A stretch of 64,000 nucleotides of DNA from Asterochloris sp. CNOR1 (lineage: Eukaryota > Chlorophyta > Trebouxiophyceae > Trebouxiales > Trebouxiaceae), in the NCBI GenBank assembly GCA_963969365.1, contig OZ017746.1, forward strand, positions 496,001 through 560,000, given 5' to 3'. Below the pieces are notes generated by a model. It searched no databases. It saw only the letters and a program-made list of their open reading frames with translations, and was not told the origin of the DNA. Numbering within the stretch: the first letter of the stretch is position 1; each line of letters starts with the position of its first letter. Shown one piece after another: positions 31,711 through 43,400 of the stretch. The position numbers and the translations under genes were made by a program.

Positions 31711-33071
31711 ATGCACCTTCTGGCAGGCAGGCCATGTCGCATGGCCGCAGTGCATGCCAGGCAGTCACAGCCAAAGAAGCTGTTTGTATTTGGACTGGGG
31801 TACACTGGCACAGCAGTGAGCCACCAGCTGCAGAAGGCAGGCTGGTGAGACAAGAAGCCTGCATGCAACTTGGAGCACTCAAGCCGACTGTGTCTCTTCA
31901 TGGCCACTGCCTGCGTGAACAGGAGCGTCAGCGGCACATGCAGACCAGGCCAGTTGGACAAGCAGCAGCACTTAAAAGCCAGGGGTGTTACAGTTCATGA
32001 TTTTGACCCTGACAATCTACAGTGCCTCAGGTATGTGCATCAAAATGCAGACTCTGCCCGCCCTCATCTTCTTGCACTGACAGCAAGATCCCCTTGCTGT
32101 TCAAGCAATGCAGGCATTGAGCAGCTGCAGGAGGCCACTTGCATCTTGACAACAGTACCTCCCAAGGGTGACTTTGATCAGGATCCGGTGAGTTGATGTC
32201 TCCATCCAGGGAGCATCCTGATGGGCGTCAGCCCCTACTGTACTCTGCAGGTCTTGCAATGCCACCAGGAGCTGCTAGCCTCGCTGCCACATCTGGCACG
32301 GGGTGGGCCTGCCTGGGTGGGCTACCTCAGCAGCACAGGCGTCTATGGCGACCACAAGGGCGCAGAGGTCACAGAAGAGTGAGCCTCATAGCATGCTACC
32401 TGAGCTCTACGCTTGAAGCATCGAGCTTGCGATTGGGTCACGGTGAGGGGTATCACCACCATTCCTTTCTTCAGGTCTGAGCTCTTGGCCACCGACAGCA
32501 CTGGCAGTGCCAGGAGGGCTGCAGAGACGAGGTGGCTGTCACTGCACACCCAGCACGGGCTGCCAGTGCACATCTTCCGTCTGGGCGGTATTTATGGGCC
32601 AAATCGAAGCGCGTTAGATGCCGTGCAACGCAAGGTCAGCCTCGGTGCAGCCATGCTGGCCGCATGCAGACTCACAAGTGTGATCTGAACTCTGAGGCTG
32701 CTCTGCAGGGGCCGCCCTCAGCATCACAACTTCGCAGGAGCAAGCGGCCTTTCACAGCGCGCATCCACGTGTACGACATATGCCGGGCGCTCTCTGTCAG
32801 CATAGATCGGCCATCAGCAGGCAGCGTCTATAACCTTGTTGACAACGACCCAGCAGGGCGGGAGTTTGCAGTGCAATGGGCACTGCAGCTGCTGGGGAAT
32901 GGCCAGCCCCAGGCCGGGAACAACACAATGGAGGAAGTAAGGGCAGTTCCATCAGGGAAGCGAGTCTCTAACAGAAAGATGCTCTCGGAACTTTGCAGCC
33001 TGGAATTCGCCAGCTACCGGGAGGGGCTGGATGCCATCTTTGCTGGAGACATGAGGCCCTTTGATGTTTGA
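31711..33071 (+). CDS. NAD(P)-binding epimerase-like protein (atypical SDR, YeeZ-like)
   Basis: Exons 31711-31844, 31923-32030, about 32107-32187, 32251-32378, 32475-32634 and 32709-33071 give about 320 residues. The third exon's acceptor is the least certain (a caag acceptor keeps phase). The Rossmann start is KLFVFGLGYTGTAVSHQL with the glycine-rich nucleotide loop, then ILTTVPP, GYLSSTGVYGD, VHIFRLGGIYGPNR, ARIHVYDICRAL and VYNLVDNDPA. This is the pattern of extended/atypical short-chain dehydrogenases near bacterial YeeZ, whose substrates are unknown. The STGVYGD block holds the active-site Tyr region. A short N-terminal extension with Arg could be a plastid or mitochondrial presequence. 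The gene is divergent from the TROL-like gene. I infer nucleotide-sugar or related oxidoreductase chemistry only from the fold. Confidence 0.8.
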
Positions 33072-33455
33072 CTTTGACCAAAGCTAAGCTTGGCTCTCAG
33101 AGCTGCTGCAAAAAGCACTCCGACATGGCGGCCCCTATAGAGGATGGGGTTCTGGCAAGATTTACAGTAGCTCTCAACGAGCACTTGAGCATCGCCGTGG
33201 TGATGCCAAAGACCTCACCTGTGCTGGTGGGATCTGTTGTCCATTTATGCACGAACGCAGAAAGCTGTTCAGTGAGGACGCAGCTCAGCCGCCGGGGCCC
33301 AGCATGATGGGGGCTGTCAAGCTCGCATGCAAGGGAGCTGTCAGATGTCCTGCATTGCCCATGCTGCATCTGTCAGGCTGGTTGGATGTCAATTTGCCAG
33401 CTAGCATGTCATGTGGCCCACGTGTGGAGGTCCTGACAGCCAGCTGTGCTGTACC
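33072..33455. other. Intergenic, nothing recognised
   Basis: The stretch contains the 3' UTR of the SDR gene and the promoter of the AP2 gene. An open frame from the ATG at 33247 continues past the AP2 start in another phase and shows no domain. Confidence 0.4.
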
Positions 33456-35021
33456 ATGCAGAATGATTGCGCTGCAAGGGCATCAGTTGTCAGCGCTGCT
33501 GAGTTTGAGGCCAAAGAACACGCTGCAGGGCGTTCAAATGCCAGTGGTCCAGAACTGCAGGCCAACGATGCCACTGCTGGCAAGCCCCGGGGAGTGACCA
33601 GGCACAGGTGAGCTGCGAGGCGTGAGGCGTGGGAGCACACCTGCCTGATCGCAGAAGCAGTTGCGTGCTTGCCAACACACACCTACCATGTTATCAGACC
33701 CCCTTGAATGCTGGACATGCATGCTGCTGCCCTCTCCTTGGTGAGGGCGGCGGCCTCAAGCCAAGGCATCCTGTAAAGCCACTAATGTTGTGGGGAGCGA
33801 CCAGGCGGCTCATGTCAGTGTTCATCTCCTGCAGGCAAACAAGGCGATGGGAGGCACACATCTGGTATTTGAAGAAGCAGGTGACTGCTGTGCTGCTGAA
33901 ACGTTGGTTGTCAAGAGCCAAGCGGCAGAGGGCATTTGCTCAGACCCCTGGATCATTGCTGTTGCCAATGTAACAAAGTGTTAATGCCACTTGTGTGTGG
34001 ACGCCTGCAGGTCTACCTTGGTGGCTATGATTCAAGGGACCAGGCTAGCAGAGCTCATGACATCATGGTGAGAGTTCCCAGCAGCTGCATGCTGCCAGCC
34101 ATTCCCAAAAGGATCGTGACAAACATCGTGCTGATGTTCAGGAGTGTGCATGCCTGCCTGGGCTGCATGTCTGCTTGAGGTTTTAAGTCAAGGCCTCCCT
34201 GCTGGTGCTTGCAGGCCCTCAAGACACGGGGCACAGGCTGCCAGCTGAACTTTGACGAGGCTGTCTACTCAAAGCTGATGTCCCTCCTGCCCAGCGTGAC
34301 AGCGGTGAGCATGCTGTCAGTTGAAAGCTGCGCTGCAGCGCACTGCTGCTCGTCAAGCTGTGCAGTCTGAACAAGGCTTGCTGCCGTCCCTGCTTGTCCT
34401 AACAAACAGGAAAGTCCTGCAGGAGGCTCAGCCGCATGCCACCCGCAGCAAAGCTTCAGCAGGCTCCATGTGTGCATGTGGCCTGTGCTGCAGGACCAGG
34501 TGGTGGAGGCTCTTCGCCACCAGAGCAAGGGTCAAATTGCTGTACTAATTGATCTGGAGCAGCCCCCGGGTTTCAGCAGGAGTGGCAAGGTGAGCAATGC
34601 CCAGAGCTGCAGGCCAGGCTGATCATGCACAGGGTGCAGCCTGGTGTGCCAGCTCTGGCAGCTCCACTCTTTGACAGGTGCAGCTTTGCCTGGGGACCAG
34701 CCTATGCCAAGCATCACACCAAACGGCAGACTGTGACATTCTCTGTCTGCCGCAGATGGACTCATCGGCCAACAATGCTGGGGCAGGCTGCAGTGCAAGC
34801 GCTGGAAGCAGGCGCTCAGGTGCAGGAGCCAAGGTGAGCAGGGCTGCCAACAGCCCCTGCAATCTGAGAGACATTTCAGGGCTGTCTGCATTTCTTTCTG
34901 TTGGAGTCTCCTCCTTCAGCTGGCAGGGCCCTTTATCTTGGAGACAGGCGCTGGCATGCAGCTACGCCTACCACCGAGCCCCAGAGAGGCCCTGGGAATG
35001 CTGTTCGGACAACACGCCTGA
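33456..35021 (+). CDS. Small AP2/ERF-domain transcription factor
   Basis: Seven exons (33456-33607, 33835-33880, 34011-34067, 34215-34304, 34494-34589, 34756-34833, 34920-35021) join in phase to 206 residues. The single AP2 domain spans four exons: PRGVTRHR, QTRRWEAHIWYLKKQ, VYLGGYDSRDQASRAHDIM, ALKTRGTGCQLNF. It keeps the beta-sheet residues that contact DNA (RGV, R..WEAHIW, LGGYD) and the helix (ASRAHDIMALK), close to the ANT/AIL type repeat. A helical segment (DQVVEALRHQSKGQ) and a low-complexity tail follow. One micro-exon of 46 bp lies inside the domain. Plant ANT-type factors have two repeats; here only one is present. The role is presumably nuclear, sequence-specific transcription control; targets are unknown. 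Confidence 0.88.
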
Positions 35022-38000
35022 TGCCTGCAATTGCCCACTGCAGCGAACCCGAGAGGGTCTCAGTGATGGCAAGCCCATCAGGTCGCGGAGCAGTGCGACG
35101 GACCATGCCAGCAGGAGCGGGCAGCCGCCTCAAAAGCGGCCATCGACTCATGCTCGGGTCAGTGCCATCAGCACTCCCAGGCATGCACACGCACGAGAGC
35201 TATCCCCTATTGCTCAACAACTGGGCCAGCATGTTACAGCTCCTCACGTTCTTCCGGGGGCACGGGGAGGCTCAGGAGGGCCAGCATACCTGGCTACGGA
35301 CCTGGCTGCACACAGCCTGCTGCACATGCGGCCTGAGGTGAGGGCCTTCCTCGACCCCGCACTCCACGAGGAGTGTGCATAATGAAGGCATGACTGACTT
35401 TCTTTGTGACGCTGCTTGGTATCAAGGAAGCAAGGAGGGAAGTGCCTGAGCTGTGCTGCATTGCCGCTTGAGCAAAAGCGGCTGTACCACAGCCTGCTGC
35501 ACAAAAGGGGCTGTAGGCAGGCGGGCGTCATGCTAATCAAGCCAATCGCCACTTGCATCAAGCAGTGTCACACAAGCATGAATGTTGAGCCCTGCTGCCT
35601 GGCAAGCTCATGCAGGCCACCGCAGCGTCCTCCAAACCCTCCTGCCGGTCTTGCATGGCCTTGGCTGCCCACCCTTTGCTGCCAAAGCTGCACTGCATGT
35701 TGTGTTGTGCAGACCAGCACCGACTCCCTGCTGACCTCCTTCCAGCCTGCCGTCCCCATGGCTCCCCACTACCTGGCCAGCTACAATCAAGGCCTTGAGC
35801 AGCTCCAGAGGCAGCATCAAGCTCTGCAGAGCCCGCCAGGTGTGGCTCTCAGAAGACTAGCCCTGCATCTGCTGTCCACTGTTCTTCCTGGGGAAGAGAA
35901 CCATGCATGATGCCGCAATTGTGCACCTGTTGAGCGTTGGCAGCTGCCCAGGCGTTGCAGCAGGCCTGGCCCTCCTTGCTGCTGCTGCTGTATGTCACTG
36001 CATTGTGCTTTGCAGCCTTGTCTTGTGGTCATGGCGCCACAGCATCCTCGGTGCTGAAGCGAAGTCCAGTGACCCCTTGCACCTGCTGGCAGGGGCTCTA
36101 CCTGCTGCTCTGCCCGACCCTGACAGCTTAGACGCTCTGTCAGGCATGAGCGCAGCAGCATCCAGCGTGCAGAATCACAGCTGGCGGACGCCTGCTCAGC
36201 AGCAATATGCGGAGTGGGCAGTCTACGCAGGCGGCTCCCTGCAAGGCGCAAGCCAGCAGAAGGGAGCCAGCAGCTGCCTCAGCAGAAGCATTGCGGTGCC
36301 TACATCCGCGGTGCTGTTTCAGGACGGCGCCCTGCCTGTCGCGGCGGCCTTCAGCTTTGCTGCTGCTGGCAACGGTGAGGGAGGTGAGGTTCAGGGAACT
36401 GCCCACAGCTGGGCCACCCCTGAGGCGTCTGCTCTCCTGAGGCACCTGGGAGGTGAGCCTGGGTGCTCCTCCAGACGCAGCAGGTGTCCTGGCGCTTCCT
36501 GGCGGCAAGGCTTGCCTTGTGCAATGGCTGCTGCACTGGTGCCTTGCAGTACCTGGCAGTCGCTGGTGGGAAGAGCTCCACCCACCTCTACTGCGTGGAA
36601 GGGTGGGCAGTGTCCCGTGCACAGCTGTCATGTGTGAGTCTGCCTGTAATGCTGCCTCACCATTTCAAGCACTTGACAAAAGCGGCAGTGCCCTGTGTGC
36701 AGGCAGCCCTTACTTGGAGGTGCCTCGGCTGTCTGCACCCACGCTGTTCATGCCAAACCCCTCTCGCCTCCACTCCATTCCATGTGTGCTGCCCCTGAAC
36801 AGCCCGCCCCAACCCCCTGGCAATCTCAGTGCTGAGGTGCTTGCAGCCTGCCTGGCATGCAGTTGTATCTGTTCCCGCATCTGCTGCATCGGGCTGTGCC
36901 CACCTTGCAGCATGTCTGTCACGCACTGTGCCTTCCACGCCTGATGCCGCCTGTCGCCCCTGCCCCATCACCAATCACATGGCTGGCCCCCTGGCAGTGG
37001 CATGCCTGCCTTGCCCCTGCTGCACTCCCGACACGGGGCTTCTGCAGCCGTCTTCTCACTGACCTGCACTGCTTTGCACCCCCCTGCCTACAGTGCTCCC
37101 TGGGCTCAAGCCGCCACCCCCTGGGCCCCTCTGCACCCTGCCCCAGCACCTGTGTCCACCCCAGACAGCCAAGCCACTCTGTTCCCCTCAAAAAGTGCGA
37201 TGGACAGGCTCCCTGCCCGGCACAGCCTGGCCCACCAGCTCAGCAGGCCTGCAACCCCTGCGGCATGAGCCACTCCCCGGGGTGGGACAATCTGCAGAGC
37301 AGCAGGTGTGAGTCACTTCCCCTCAGCTCCTTGTGGCAGCCAGCCTGCGCTCGCTGTCCCTGTCCTGCCCCCACACCTACACATCTGGGTGGACGTGCTG
37401 CCACGCAGACCCCGTGCCTCCAGCAACACTCTACCAGCGTGCTGCAGCAAGGCTGGCTTGCACCACGTCTGTCCTGGTCAGCCACCCAACGACATGCTGG
37501 CGGCAGTGAGCTGCACGGGTGCATCTGGCCCCTGCCCCCAGGGGGTGGGTCAACAGCAGTTCCTCCACGCCAGGGCAGTCTCTCCCGCCAGGTCGGCCCT
37601 GCAGCACCTCGCACACGATGAACCCCGTCTCCCTGCAGGACTGCTGCTCAGTCGCCAGCCCCCAGCAGCAGCAGCAGCATCCTGTCCGCTGCCCACAGTG
37701 ACATGGCCTGTGAGCTGTTCAACATCCCCCAGCTCCCCCCAGAGCCTTCCCCACCGCCCCAGGTCTGTCAGTCGTCTCGTCAGGTGCCAAGCTGTAGGCG
37801 CCCTACTGGACAGCTACTGGACAGGAACTCTGCTGCCGCAAGGATACCCTGCTGGCCAAGCTCCCATCCCCTGCCCTGTGCAAACCAGATCAGCACGCAG
37901 CAAGAGTAACATGTGCTGTGCTGCGGCGCCATGATGAAGCAGCCCTGTGCTGGCTGAGCTTCCTCCACAGCCACCACCAGGCCCCAACCAAGAAACAGTG

Positions 38001-38793
38001 TGACGACCCTTGCAGCACACGCCACGCACTATCCTGTGTTGAGCTTTCCTTGTTGGGATGAGCCTGCCAAATTTTGCCAAGGATGTGGCCTGCAGCGTCA
38101 GAGCATGGCCCATGTTGTCCAGCTCCCAATAGCTAGCTTGTTTGTGTTTGTGTGCAATTCTCTCAGATACACACCCAGCTGGTGCAAACTCAAGCAGCGG
38201 GGGCATGGCTTCATGCCCAAGGAGTGGGGCCCCTGACACGATGTTGCCCACATGCTGGCCTCCTCTCTGAAAACAGATGCTCTCCATCCGCTGCCTCTCA
38301 CCACCTGAACTCTTATGTTGCTCAGCAAGCTGATATGTATCTGAGTGGCAGCCCTATGACTGCAGCTGTGTCTCCAGGACTCGTGTTGTTTACTGAGTGC
38401 CGATATGGACTGCAGTTTGTTGCACCCCCTCATTATTTCTCTGAAAATCCTAGGCTTCCTGCATGTCTCCCTCGTGGCAGATCACTCAGCCCCAAGCCAA
38501 ACCCATTCATGTTGTCTTGTGCTGTGAATAGTCTGATCAGGAGTGTCACTCAGGCCTCTACTGGAGGCTGGCATGTGAGTCGCATAGAAAGCGAGTGGCA
38601 CCCCCGCTGTTTGGCTCTCAGCTTGCGCAATCTGTCCATCAGCCCTCAAGAGCACATTGCTGGCAAATTCTGACCACCAGACAGGCCTGTTGCTGCTTTT
38701 CATCTGAGGAACATCACCTGTGGAGCGTACTCAGTAGTGCCAATCAGCTGGCTAGCATTGGGGAGGTGAAGGGGCTGGCAGTAGGACCTCAGC
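35022..38793 (+). other. Unresolved stretch with scattered coding-like segments
   Basis: Several plus-strand segments look like exons. About 35710-35840 reads MAPHYLASYNQGLEQLQRQH after a gtgcag acceptor. About 36040-36450 reads GMSAAASSVQNHSWRTPAQQ and a long Ala/Ser-rich run. About 36545-36610 reads LQYLAVAGGKSSTHLYCVEG, resembling a beta-propeller blade. About 36675-36840 is Pro-rich (APTLFMPNPSRLHSIP). Further downstream a Pro/Cys/Gln-rich region runs to about 37900. I cannot chain them in phase and recognise no family; one large, low-complexity, WD-like gene is possible. 37.9-38.79 kb shows nothing I can support apart from the AP-2 sigma promoter. Confidence 0.3.
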
Positions 38794-40082
38794 ATGATTC
38801 GCTTCATCCTGTTGCAAAACAGAGCTGGCAAGACCAGGCTAGCCAAATACTACATCCCTCTGGATGACACCGAGAAGCACAAGATGAATGATGAGGTGCA
38901 CAGACTCATCTCCACAAGGGACCCCAAATTCACAAACTTTGTCGAGGTGAGCTAATGCGTGTGGGGTGGGGCAGATGGAAGGCTGCACATAATGCTGTGC
39001 CATTTGCCGCACCCATGCGGCCAACTTCTGAGGAGGCTCAGCACTCACCATCCACGCTCTGAACCATGCCACAGGCAGCACACAGGCGCCTTCCAGGCTC
39101 CAACCTTGCCACATGCAGCTATGGAGGGCTTGGTGCCAGGCTCATGTAGCGCTGCCTGCACCTTCACCTACAACAAGCTGTGCTCGTGCCCTGTGAATGC
39201 CACCGCGACATGGCCCTGAACAATGCTGCAAGGCTTTGCCTGCACCTGCCTCTGCAGCTCAACACTCCAGGAGGCCTGTCCCTGTACTGCAGTTCAAAAC
39301 CAACAAGATCATCTACCGGCGATACGCCGGCCTCTTCTTCTCCATGTGTGTAGACGTGACAGACAATGAGCTGGCCTACCTGGAGAGCGTGCACTTGTTT
39401 GTGGAGATCCTGGACCACTACTTCAGCAACGTGTGTGAGCTGGACCTGGTGTTCAACTTCCACAAGGTGGGCTGCTGGGGGAAGCTTTTGTTTCAAAGGG
39501 ATGAGCGTCACTCCCAGTGGGTTACAGTGCTGGCGGTGCCTGCCATGGTCTGCCGGCAGCTAAGGGCTGACAGGCAGATTGCATCTGCGGCCGGGGTGGT
39601 CTGACATCTGCCTGCAACTTGTGTGAACTGGACCTGCTGTCGGGTTTTACAGGGTTGGCACAGGGCAGCTGTGCACGCCTGGCCTTGTGATGGTGCGGCA
39701 GCCTCTGCGCTCGGAGAATATCACTTCAGGAGCAGCAAGGGCACTAAAGAGTCTTGTGTGGCCACTGCAGGTGTACCTGATCTTGGACGAGTTCATCATG
39801 GGCGGCGAACTGCAGGAGACCAGCAAAAAGGTCAGTGCAACCAGCAGATGGACCTCTGTCTGGACACAGTCGGTGCCTGGGGCTTCAGCAGACATGATGC
39901 GGGCCTCCATCTGAGCACTGCCGCATCTGAGGCTATGTGCAGCTTCAATGTGCATGTGCTAAGCCGTAGACCGGACAAGATAGCAGTGCTTGAAGCTCTG
40001 GGAGGTTGGTCGATGAGCTGGCCCCTCTGCCTCGCAGGTCATCCTGGAGCGGCTAGCAGAGCTCGATAGAATCGAGACATGA
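38794..40082 (+). CDS. AP2S1: AP-2 clathrin adaptor complex, sigma subunit
   Basis: Four exons (38794-38946, 39293-39466, 39771-39830, 40038-40082) join in phase to 143 residues, the length of the family (142). The sequence is nearly collinear with plant and animal sigma-2: [126 protein letters not shown]. It forms a longin-like fold and with alpha-adaptin makes the acidic dileucine cargo pocket of the AP-2 endocytic complex at the plasma membrane. The FTNFVE/FRT-like junction separates sigma-2 from sigma-1 and sigma-3. All introns are GT-AG. No oddities. Confidence 0.97.
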
Positions 40083-40420
40083 CCTTCTTGTCAGATGCGC
40101 CCCCGCTGCGACGCGGTGACTTGACTTGTCAGGCTTGGCCTTCCTGGGCCGGAGTGATGACGCTAGCTGTTTCGATAGCAGCACCTGACATCGATGTTCA
40201 TTTCATTTGGAGAAGCAGCTGGAGGGCAAAGCATCAATGGCTGGGGTCTGCTCCATTTTGAGCAAATTCTGAAACACATGCCTGAGACTGAAGTAGATGT
40301 AAGGATTGAGGGACTGCTGCTCTGGTGGGTAATGCAACTGGCAGGTGGTGGAGTCATGCAGGCTTCTTCCTCTCTCATCGTCTCGGCCTGTCTGACATTC
40401 TCATGAAATGGGAAATGTGC
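40083..40420. other. Intergenic, convergent 3' ends
   Basis: This stretch holds the 3' UTRs of the AP-2 sigma gene (plus) and the FAM135 gene (minus). Nothing else is recognised. Confidence 0.4.
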
Positions 40421-43400
40421 TCACAAGAGGCCCCTGGGGTCCAGCACACTCCGCAGCAGAAATTTGACATATGAGGTAGACTGCAGGAATTCAATGTGGG
40501 CGGTGCGCCCAACAACATTGCTGAGGGAGTCCCACTTGCGGATAGGGAAGTCGACGTCCACAGACAACAGCTGGGTCTCATGTGGCTTCCCAACGTGCTG
40601 CAGGAGCCTGTCCACCATGGCTGCATGCAGCTGGATCTTCTTGCCTGGCCGGTGTTGCGCAGGGTTGCCAGGCTGCGGGGCAGGCGGGCGCTGAATCCTA
40701 GTTGAGTCGTATGGGACATAACGGTCCTGCACGCGCAGCTGCGCTCACATGAGGGCTCAATGCAGGAACCAGATTCACATTCCCCTGGCTGCATGTGTCA
40801 GGGCATCTTTGTCATAATGGTCGTGCATGTGCAGCATGCGCTCAGAGGGTATGATACTGAACCTGGGTTGTGTCACATGGGGTTTGCAGGCATGCACCTG
40901 GCAGAGGCCTGCCAATGGCGGAGAGGAAGCACGCAGCACAGCGGATGGCCTTCAGCAGGGCACATTGAGCCAGCCCACCTGCTGGCTAGCTGGCCCCACT
41001 GGGCAGGGCCAGCCATTGGCTGTCAGCAGCGCTTCTCACCTGAGGAGAAGCTATGAGCACCACCCACTTGAAGAGCTCCAGGCAGGGCTGGAAGGCCAGC
41101 TTGTAGAGGCAGCACTCCTTCAGCAGGGGGCTGTCAGTGTAGGTGAGTTGATGGAGAGTCTTGCCTGCAACACAGCAATGGATACTTCTGGACAGCACAA
41201 GACCACAGTGGCACAATCTCATGCACAACACCCAGAAAAGGTGCAGGCTGGCTTGGCAGAGGCCATCGCAAGCAGCAGGAGACAGAGCCCCGGCACACAT
41301 CTGCCGAGAGGGGGCTTCAGTCTTCACCTTGCCGGCTGCAGGTCTTCAAAAGCCACAGGCCGCTGCTGAAGAGCTTATTACTTGGCGTCAGGTAGCCCAG
41401 GTGCGGGCCACTAATGGACAGAAACATCCACAAGTACTGCAGGAAGGGCTGCATGGCATCTTGACTCAGGGCTGCTCTGATGATCAGGTTGCCTGCAGCC
41501 AGAACAAGGCAAGGTGTAGTTGCAAGGCATCCTGGGCCTGGGCTGCTCTCATGATCATGTTGGCTGCAGCCAGGCCTAGGAGATGACTGCGGCAGCAGCG
41601 CACAGCAAACACAATCTGCAGCTGCAGGGCACAGGTCCATCCTGTACGTTCAGCTCCAGCTCACCGATGGAGTGCCCAACAAATGTGATGCGCCCCAGCC
41701 GCTTGGTGCTGCCTTCCACCTTCGCTGCCGATGTGTAGCTCTGCAGACAGGAGGGCGCAGAGTTTGCGGCCTCAGCATAGTGGACCCATGGCTTGCTGCC
41801 TCAGAATGGTGGACGCATGGCTTGCTGCCTCAGTTTACTGGGTCCGTAAACAGCTGCAAAGTCCACATGTGGCTTTGTAGGCCCAGCAGCGAGACCAGCC
41901 ACTGTCCGTCAAGACCGCAAGCCTGCAGCCTGAGGTCTGCTGTGCCTCCCCAGAAAGACTGCAGGGCAATCCTCACGCACCACAGCAGACTCTTGCACTG
42001 CCACAGGCAGGGCGCTGAGCAATACACACCCTCACCAGCTGGTGGGCTGCAGACCGCAGAGGGTTGCTGGCAAATCATTGTGCCTGCAGGCATGCTGTCA
42101 TGTAAACTATGAAGTTGCCATGGGCTGCGTGGCCTCCCAGTCGCCGTGGCACATTGACCCATACTCACTTTGTATGAGCGGGGACCCTGCCATGTTCAAC
42201 TAATGCTTTGACACCGCTGGGTGCTGAGGCCTCAGCGCGGGCTGCTGCACTTGCAGATGCTGGGGCACACCCGCCTGCAGGTACTCCGCAACCTCCAGCG
42301 CCAGGCGAGCCCCCATGGACTCAAAGCCGTCGCCGGTGCGCCCCTCGTTGGACTTGCACAGCAGGAAGTCCATGCCCGGCTGCATCAGGTGCAGCTGGTC
42401 CCGCACCAGGCGCAGGTCGGTGGCCGCCCCCTGCAGCGCAGGCGCAGGCTGAGTGCCCGTGCTGGCATAATCTGAGCTACTATGGCCAATTTGTCACCAC
42501 ATGTTGGTGGCTAGCACACCAGACGCTGATGGCTGGGGTCGGTGGCCGCTTTCCGCAGCACAGGGCAAGTGGACAGACCCTGCAGCGCAGTGGAGGTGCA
42601 GGCATCATAGCCATGGCGCCAGAGCGCATGTTGGGAGTGGCTGCTGCCATCTGGTGTTGCTGCTTGCTGCATGTGCTGGGCAGCCAGCAGGCCAGGGTAG
42701 GTGCCGTAGCTGTCTCTTGGTGGCTACGGAGCATGAGCCCTCATCCCAGCCCTTCTTGAGAAGTGCACTGCCGCAGCATCAGGGCAGGCCTGCTCGTCTG
42801 AGCATCTGCCCACCTTCTTACTTGCCGACAGCCTCACCTGAAAGCCATGCACAAACACGTATACGTGCGCCCCAGGCGGCACAGGCGGCCGGTGCCCTTG
42901 AGCCAGCTTCAGACCCAGCCCTGGCTTGGACCCCAATGAGGCTCGCCCCTGCCACTGCACACTGGCCACGCGCGAGGCTGCCTGGCTGTCTGCAGGGCTG
43001 TCGTGGCTGGACGCAGGCTGCGGGGGGCTCCACTTGCCATAGCTGAGCAGCCCTGGCCTCAGGCCAATGGGTGGTGAGGCCTCCGGCCCTGCAGCGCTAG
43101 CTTCTGGCCTCTCCTTGCGGGACCCATCAGGCACCCCTGCCCTGCCTGCAGCTGACTCCGACTGCTCGGGGACACCACTTGGGCTGGAGCAGTTGCCGCT
43201 GCATGCGCACATGGCTGGCTGCTCCTGCCGTTTTGGGTTGCCAGAAGCGCCCACAGCAGTGGCTCTGCTGCTCCCTGTCTCCGCTGCAGCAGCAGCTGCC
43301 TTCGCTGGCACAACTGCCTGCTGCTGGGGGGCTGCAGCTGAGGTGGAAAGGCGCGAGAGTGGGCTCTGAGCGGATGCCTCCGGGGCCGCTTCGACAGCAG

